9,588 nucleotides of DNA, taken from the NCBI GenBank assembly GCA_003669255.1, contig QWPO01000108.1, positions 1-9,588 of the forward strand. Direction: 5' to 3'. Below, piece after piece: positions 6,770 to 9,588 of the stretch. The stretch's first letter is position 1. Each line of letters opens with the position of its first letter. The notes below the pieces were generated by a model. The model saw only the letters and a program-made list of their open reading frames with translations. It did not search any database and was not told where the DNA came from. Origin of the DNA: Planctomycetota bacterium. GTDB lineage: Bacteria; Planctomycetota; Planctomycetia; Pirellulales; UBA1268. The translations under genes and the position numbers were made by a program.

Positions 6770-8649
6770 TGCCAACTCGCCGCTGCAGCGTCCCCTCGGC
6801 GGCATCCCTTGCCGGGCCGATCCTCGCCGCCATGTCTGCGCTGGCAGCCGTGCCGGCACTGGCCGATGCCGCCGCCGGCTGGCCGGAGCAACTGCCCCAA
6901 GGCTGGGACAGTCGCGGTGGTGGTGGCGGCCTGTCCATCATTCCGGCCCTGGCCTGGTGGTTGTGTGTGCTTGCCTGGATGCGGACGGTCGATTGGGTCT
7001 CCAGCGACGCCACGAAGCACAAGTTCCAGCCGGCCTTCTGGGGCATGGTCTGCGGCCTACCGATGTTCCTGGCCGCGATCATCGCCTGGTGGATCCCGTC
7101 GGCGCTTGGTGGCCTTGCCCTGATGATCGCCTCCTGGCTGGCGCCGACGATCGCCTACGCCATGGTCCGCAACAAGGCACTCCCCCCGTCGGAGCAGATC
7201 CTCACCGTCGGCCACGGCCGTCGGATCGTGGCCAAACTGCTCGCCCCGCTCGGGGTCGAGATCGACGCCGGGTTCGACGAGGCCGATCTGATTCCCAAGG
7301 TCGAGTTCGCTGCGGCCGGTGGCAAAGACGCGGCAGAGAACGCGGCTCGCCTGGAGGCTGCCACGAAACTCGCCGGCTTCGAGGAAGCCAGAAAGACCAT
7401 GCTCGGTGCGGTGATGGCCCGAGCCAACACGCTCGTGATCGACCTCGAGCCCGCCGGGATGGGCGTGCGGCACGAGGTGGACGGCGTCTGGCAGAAGGAA
7501 AAGATCCGACAGCCGCCGCGAAGCCGCCGGGAGAAGGAGTCGTGGGTTGAGGCGCCCAAGTCGAGCCTCGAGGTCGGCCAGGCGGTGGCGGCGGTCATCA
7601 AGGCGCTCTGCGGACTGCCCGCTGGCGCCAAGGAGTCGAAGGGGGTGCCCTTCGTGCTGCAGGTCGATGGCAAGCCACGGAACTGCCGGCTTTCCGTCGC
7701 GCGACAGCCTTCGGGCGAGCAACTCGTCGTCAAGATCGACCCTCCGGCCACCATCTTTAAGAAGCTCCCCGACCTGGGCATGCCCGCCGCGCTCGCCGAG
7801 AGGCTTGTCAGCCTGACGGCCGTCGAGAAGGGATTGATCCTGGTGTCGTCGCCCCCGGGCGCCGGCCTGACCACCACGTTCGATCTGGTCTTGCTCTCCG
7901 CCGACCGACTGCTGCGCGACTTCATCTCGATCGAGGATGCGGCCACCCCGTCCCGCGAGATTCAGAACGTCAAGCCGGTGCCCTACGACGCCCGTACCGG
8001 CGTCACCCCGCTGGCGGCCCTCGAGGGCGTCCTCCGCACCTACCCCAACGTGATCCTCACGCGTGATGTTCGCGACAAGCAGCTCGTCGTCAAACTTCTG
8101 GAACTCGCGGCCGACGACAAGTTCGTGATCATGAGCCTTAAGGCGACCGACGCCACCGACGCGATCCCCCGAATCCTCGCCTGCGGCGTGCCCGCTCAGA
8201 CACTCGCCACCACGCTGGTTGGCTCGGTTTCGCAGCGGATGGTCCGCAAGCTCTGCCCGAAATGCCGCGAGGAGTATCCGCCCGATCCGGAGCCGCTCCC
8301 GAAGGTGCTGGCGCAGCTGAAGCTCACGCCCGAGCAGCGCGGCCATATCCGCAAGGCCTCGCCGCACGGCTGTCGCCTCTGTGGTGGCACCGGCTACCTC
8401 GGACGCGTTGCGATCTTCGAACTCGCCAGTGGTCCGACCGTCCGCAAGGCGGTGGCCGCAGGCACCGACGCCGCCACGCTCCGCAAGGCTGCGATTCAGG
8501 ACGGCATGACACCGCTCGTCGAAGCCGGCAAGGCTCTTGTGCTTGAGGGCGTCACATCGATCGACGAGATCCAGCGGGTGTTCGCCGCAGCCCAGCCCCA
8601 GCAGCCGCCCCCCGCACCGAACGCCGCCAGGGGAGCCGCCAAAAAATGA
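6769..8649 (+). CDS. Membrane-anchored PilB/GspE-like protein with degenerate ATPase motifs
   Basis: 626 residues. An N-terminal hydrophobic stretch (12-36) is followed by three further membrane segments (about 57-73, 90-109, 111-133), which is unusual for PilB/GspE ATPases, normally soluble. Residues 205-324 match the N2 domain (ANTLVIDLEP, VRHEVDGVW), and 335-600 the RecA-like domain. Catalytic positions are altered. The P-loop is SSPPGAGLTTT, with Leu367 in place of lysine. Walker B reads VILTRDVRD, with D433 where the family has Glu. The His box has lysine in MSLKATD where PilB has a TLHTND-like sequence. The C-terminal tetracysteine motif is intact (C496/C499 and C535/C538, with GTGYLGRVAIFEL), as is QRMVRKLCP. 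It is probably a non-hydrolysing or weakly active partner of the upstream ATPase. ATG 6769 is in TGATG with the upstream stop; a GTG at 6766 is an alternative start. The end overlaps the next gene. Confidence 0.9.
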   Translation: MPTRRCSVPSAASLAGPILAAMSALAAVPALADAAAGWPEQLPQGWDSRGGGGGLSIIPALAWWLCVLAWMRTVDWVSSDATKHKFQPAFWGMVCGLPMFLAAIIAWWIPSALGGLALMIASWLAPTIAYAMVRNKALPPSEQILTVGHGRRIVAKLLAPLGVEIDAGFDEADLIPKVEFAAAGGKDAAENAARLEAATKLAGFEEARKTMLGAVMARANTLVIDLEPAGMGVRHEVDGVWQKEKIRQPPRSRREKESWVEAPKSSLEVGQAVAAVIKALCGLPAGAKESKGVPFVLQVDGKPRNCRLSVARQPSGEQLVVKIDPPATIFKKLPDLGMPAALAERLVSLTAVEKGLILVSSPPGAGLTTTFDLVLLSADRLLRDFISIEDAATPSREIQNVKPVPYDARTGVTPLAALEGVLRTYPNVILTRDVRDKQLVVKLLELAADDKFVIMSLKATDATDAIPRILACGVPAQTLATTLVGSVSQRMVRKLCPKCREEYPPDPEPLPKVLAQLKLTPEQRGHIRKASPHGCRLCGGTGYLGRVAIFELASGPTVRKAVAAGTDAATLRKAAIQDGMTPLVEAGKALVLEGVTSIDEIQRVFAAAQPQQPPPAPNAARGAAKK

Positions 8650-9236
8650 TGCTCAGCCTTGTGCTTCTGGGTCTGTTCGTTGCGGTGACCTTCGCGCTGT
8701 GGCGCGAGGGCCTGTGGGGTTCGGCCATCATGCTCCTCAACGTGCTCACCGCAGCGACGTTCGCCACCGCCTGGTATGAGGCGGTCGTGGCGTTTCTCCT
8801 CAAGCGGGGCATGTCGAGTTACGACTACCTGCTCGACTTCATCTGCATCTGGGGCCTGTTTGCGGTCATTTTGCTGGCCCTCCGGGAGATCTCGGACCGC
8901 GTCTCGCGGACGAAGGTCCGGTTCCGCAAGCCGGTCGAGATGTTCGGCTGCCCGATCGTGGCCGCGGCCACCGCCTGGATCGTGGTCTGCTTCACCGCAG
9001 CCACGCTTCACACTGCCGCCGTGCCTCGCGACCTGATCCAGGCGACACCCGAGGCGCGGATGTTCTTCGGACTCTCCCCCGACCGTCGCTGGTTGCAATG
9101 GGTTCGCGGCTCGACGCTCCACGGTCCCTTCGGCCGACCAGAGCACGCCTTCGACGAGAAGGCCGATTTCATCGTTCGCTATGCGACGCGGCGGAAGCAG
9201 CTCGAGGCGCAGCCCGAGCTTCGCGTGAGGCGGTGA
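8646..9236 (+). CDS. CvpA-like four-helix membrane protein
   Basis: 196 residues. Four hydrophobic helices are visible (3-19, 25-45, 61-80, 100-122) followed by a polar C-terminal tail, with a W-Y pair in TAWYEAVVAFLLKRG between helices 2 and 3. This layout and the end-of-domain pattern match the CvpA family (colicin V production protein), whose members are inner-membrane proteins of unclear function. The ATG at 8646 overlaps the upstream stop (ATGA), so it is translationally coupled to the degenerate ATPase gene; a second ATG at 8649 is in the same frame. The last 70 residues (RMFFGLSPDRRWLQWVRGS onward) are not typical of CvpA and could be a partner-binding tail. The family call rests on topology and motif feel, not on a match. 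Confidence 0.72.
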   Translation: MMLSLVLLGLFVAVTFALWREGLWGSAIMLLNVLTAATFATAWYEAVVAFLLKRGMSSYDYLLDFICIWGLFAVILLALREISDRVSRTKVRFRKPVEMFGCPIVAAATAWIVVCFTAATLHTAAVPRDLIQATPEARMFFGLSPDRRWLQWVRGSTLHGPFGRPEHAFDEKADFIVRYATRRKQLEAQPELRVRR

Positions 9237-9240
9237 GCCG

Positions 9241-9588
9241 ATGACCGTCGATCCTCCCGTCGACGCAACGGTCGACTACCGGCCCGTGAGTGCCCTGGCA
9301 GTAGCAGCCCTTGTCGCCGGCTGCGCTTCGGGGCTGGCGGTCGTCACGAGGTTCGCCTGGGCAGTGCCCCTCGTCGGTATCGCCCTGGCCGCAGCGGCGC
9401 TTGCCGACGTCGCGCGGCCCGAAGCCCGTAAAGCGGGCCGGCTGGCAGCCCTCACCGCCTTGGCGCTCTCCATGGGATTCGGCGCCCAGGCGGTGACCGG
9501 CCATTTCGTCGATCGCTGGATCATGGCGAGCCGGGCCAAGGCCGCCGCCCGCGCCTGGATCGATGCCATCCGCGAAGGGCGAACCGTC
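9241..9588 (+). CDS. Multi-pass membrane protein, unknown family (partial, runs off right edge)
   Basis: From ATG at 9241 the frame is open for 116 codons to the window end without a stop. It starts 4 bases after the upstream stop, on a GAGG/GTGAG-type ribosome site. Hydrophobic segments lie near residues 17-33 (ALAVAALVAGCASGLAVV), 37-53 (WAVPLVGIALAAAALAD) and 68-86 (RLAALTALALSMGFGAQAV), then comes a basic helix with FVDRWIMASRAKAAARAW. The opening YRPVSALAVAALV resembles a widespread class of small planctomycete membrane proteins of unknown function (DUF4190-like in layout). The C-terminal part, probably periplasmic, lies outside the window. No function can be assigned, but it extends the coupled operon. 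Confidence 0.72.
   Translation, partial: MTVDPPVDATVDYRPVSALAVAALVAGCASGLAVVTRFAWAVPLVGIALAAAALADVARPEARKAGRLAALTALALSMGFGAQAVTGHFVDRWIMASRAKAAARAWIDAIREGRTV

Noticed and set aside
7057..8367. Minus-strand open frame opposite the degenerate ATPase gene
   Set aside because: It is a shadow, since the sense frame carries membrane helices, the N2 domain and the tetracysteine motif.

Overview
The window is GC-rich, gene-dense bacterial DNA that most likely comes from a Planctomycetota genome, probably Pirellulales-like. The main reasons are an exported WD40 protein with a C-terminal domain style I associate with planctomycete surface proteins, a small anchored hypothetical protein of a type I remember from the same group, high third-position GC and start sites with weak or absent Shine-Dalgarno sequences. 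The assignment comes from family recall, not from a search. No phage, IS, CRISPR, tRNA or rRNA signal is visible.

Layout. (1) Bases 1-1363, minus strand: a long gene that runs off the left edge and resembles the L-fucose/L-arabinose isomerase-like superfamily. (2) Bases 1364-1481: a 118-bp divergent intergenic region with overlapping -10-like boxes on both strands and a perfect 9-bp inverted repeat. (3) Bases 1482-3095, plus strand: an exported seven-bladed WD40 protein with a proline-rich linker and a C-terminal beta-rich domain. (4) Bases 3153-5592: a tight run made of a membrane-anchored hypothetical protein, thiS, thiG and hisF. ThiS and ThiG make the thiazole part of thiamine, and HisF is the cyclase subunit of imidazole glycerol phosphate synthase. 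(5) Bases 5627-9588: a translationally coupled run made of a PilT-like ATPase, a membrane-anchored PilB/GspE-like protein whose ATPase motifs are degenerate, a CvpA-like four-helix membrane protein, and a multi-helix membrane protein that runs off the right edge.

The most interesting part is the last block. It pairs a PilT-like ATPase, with intact nucleotide-binding motifs but a diverged retraction motif, with a membrane-tethered relative that has lost the Walker A lysine and other catalytic positions while keeping its tetracysteine motif. Two further membrane proteins follow, and no pilin, PilC or secretin gene is in view. This looks like a specialised membrane machine built from type IV pilus ATPase parts, not an ordinary pilus operon. 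Its function cannot be read from the sequence.

Two real genes lack a stop codon inside the window, the isomerase-like gene at the left edge and the membrane protein at the right edge. Both were read directly from the bases.
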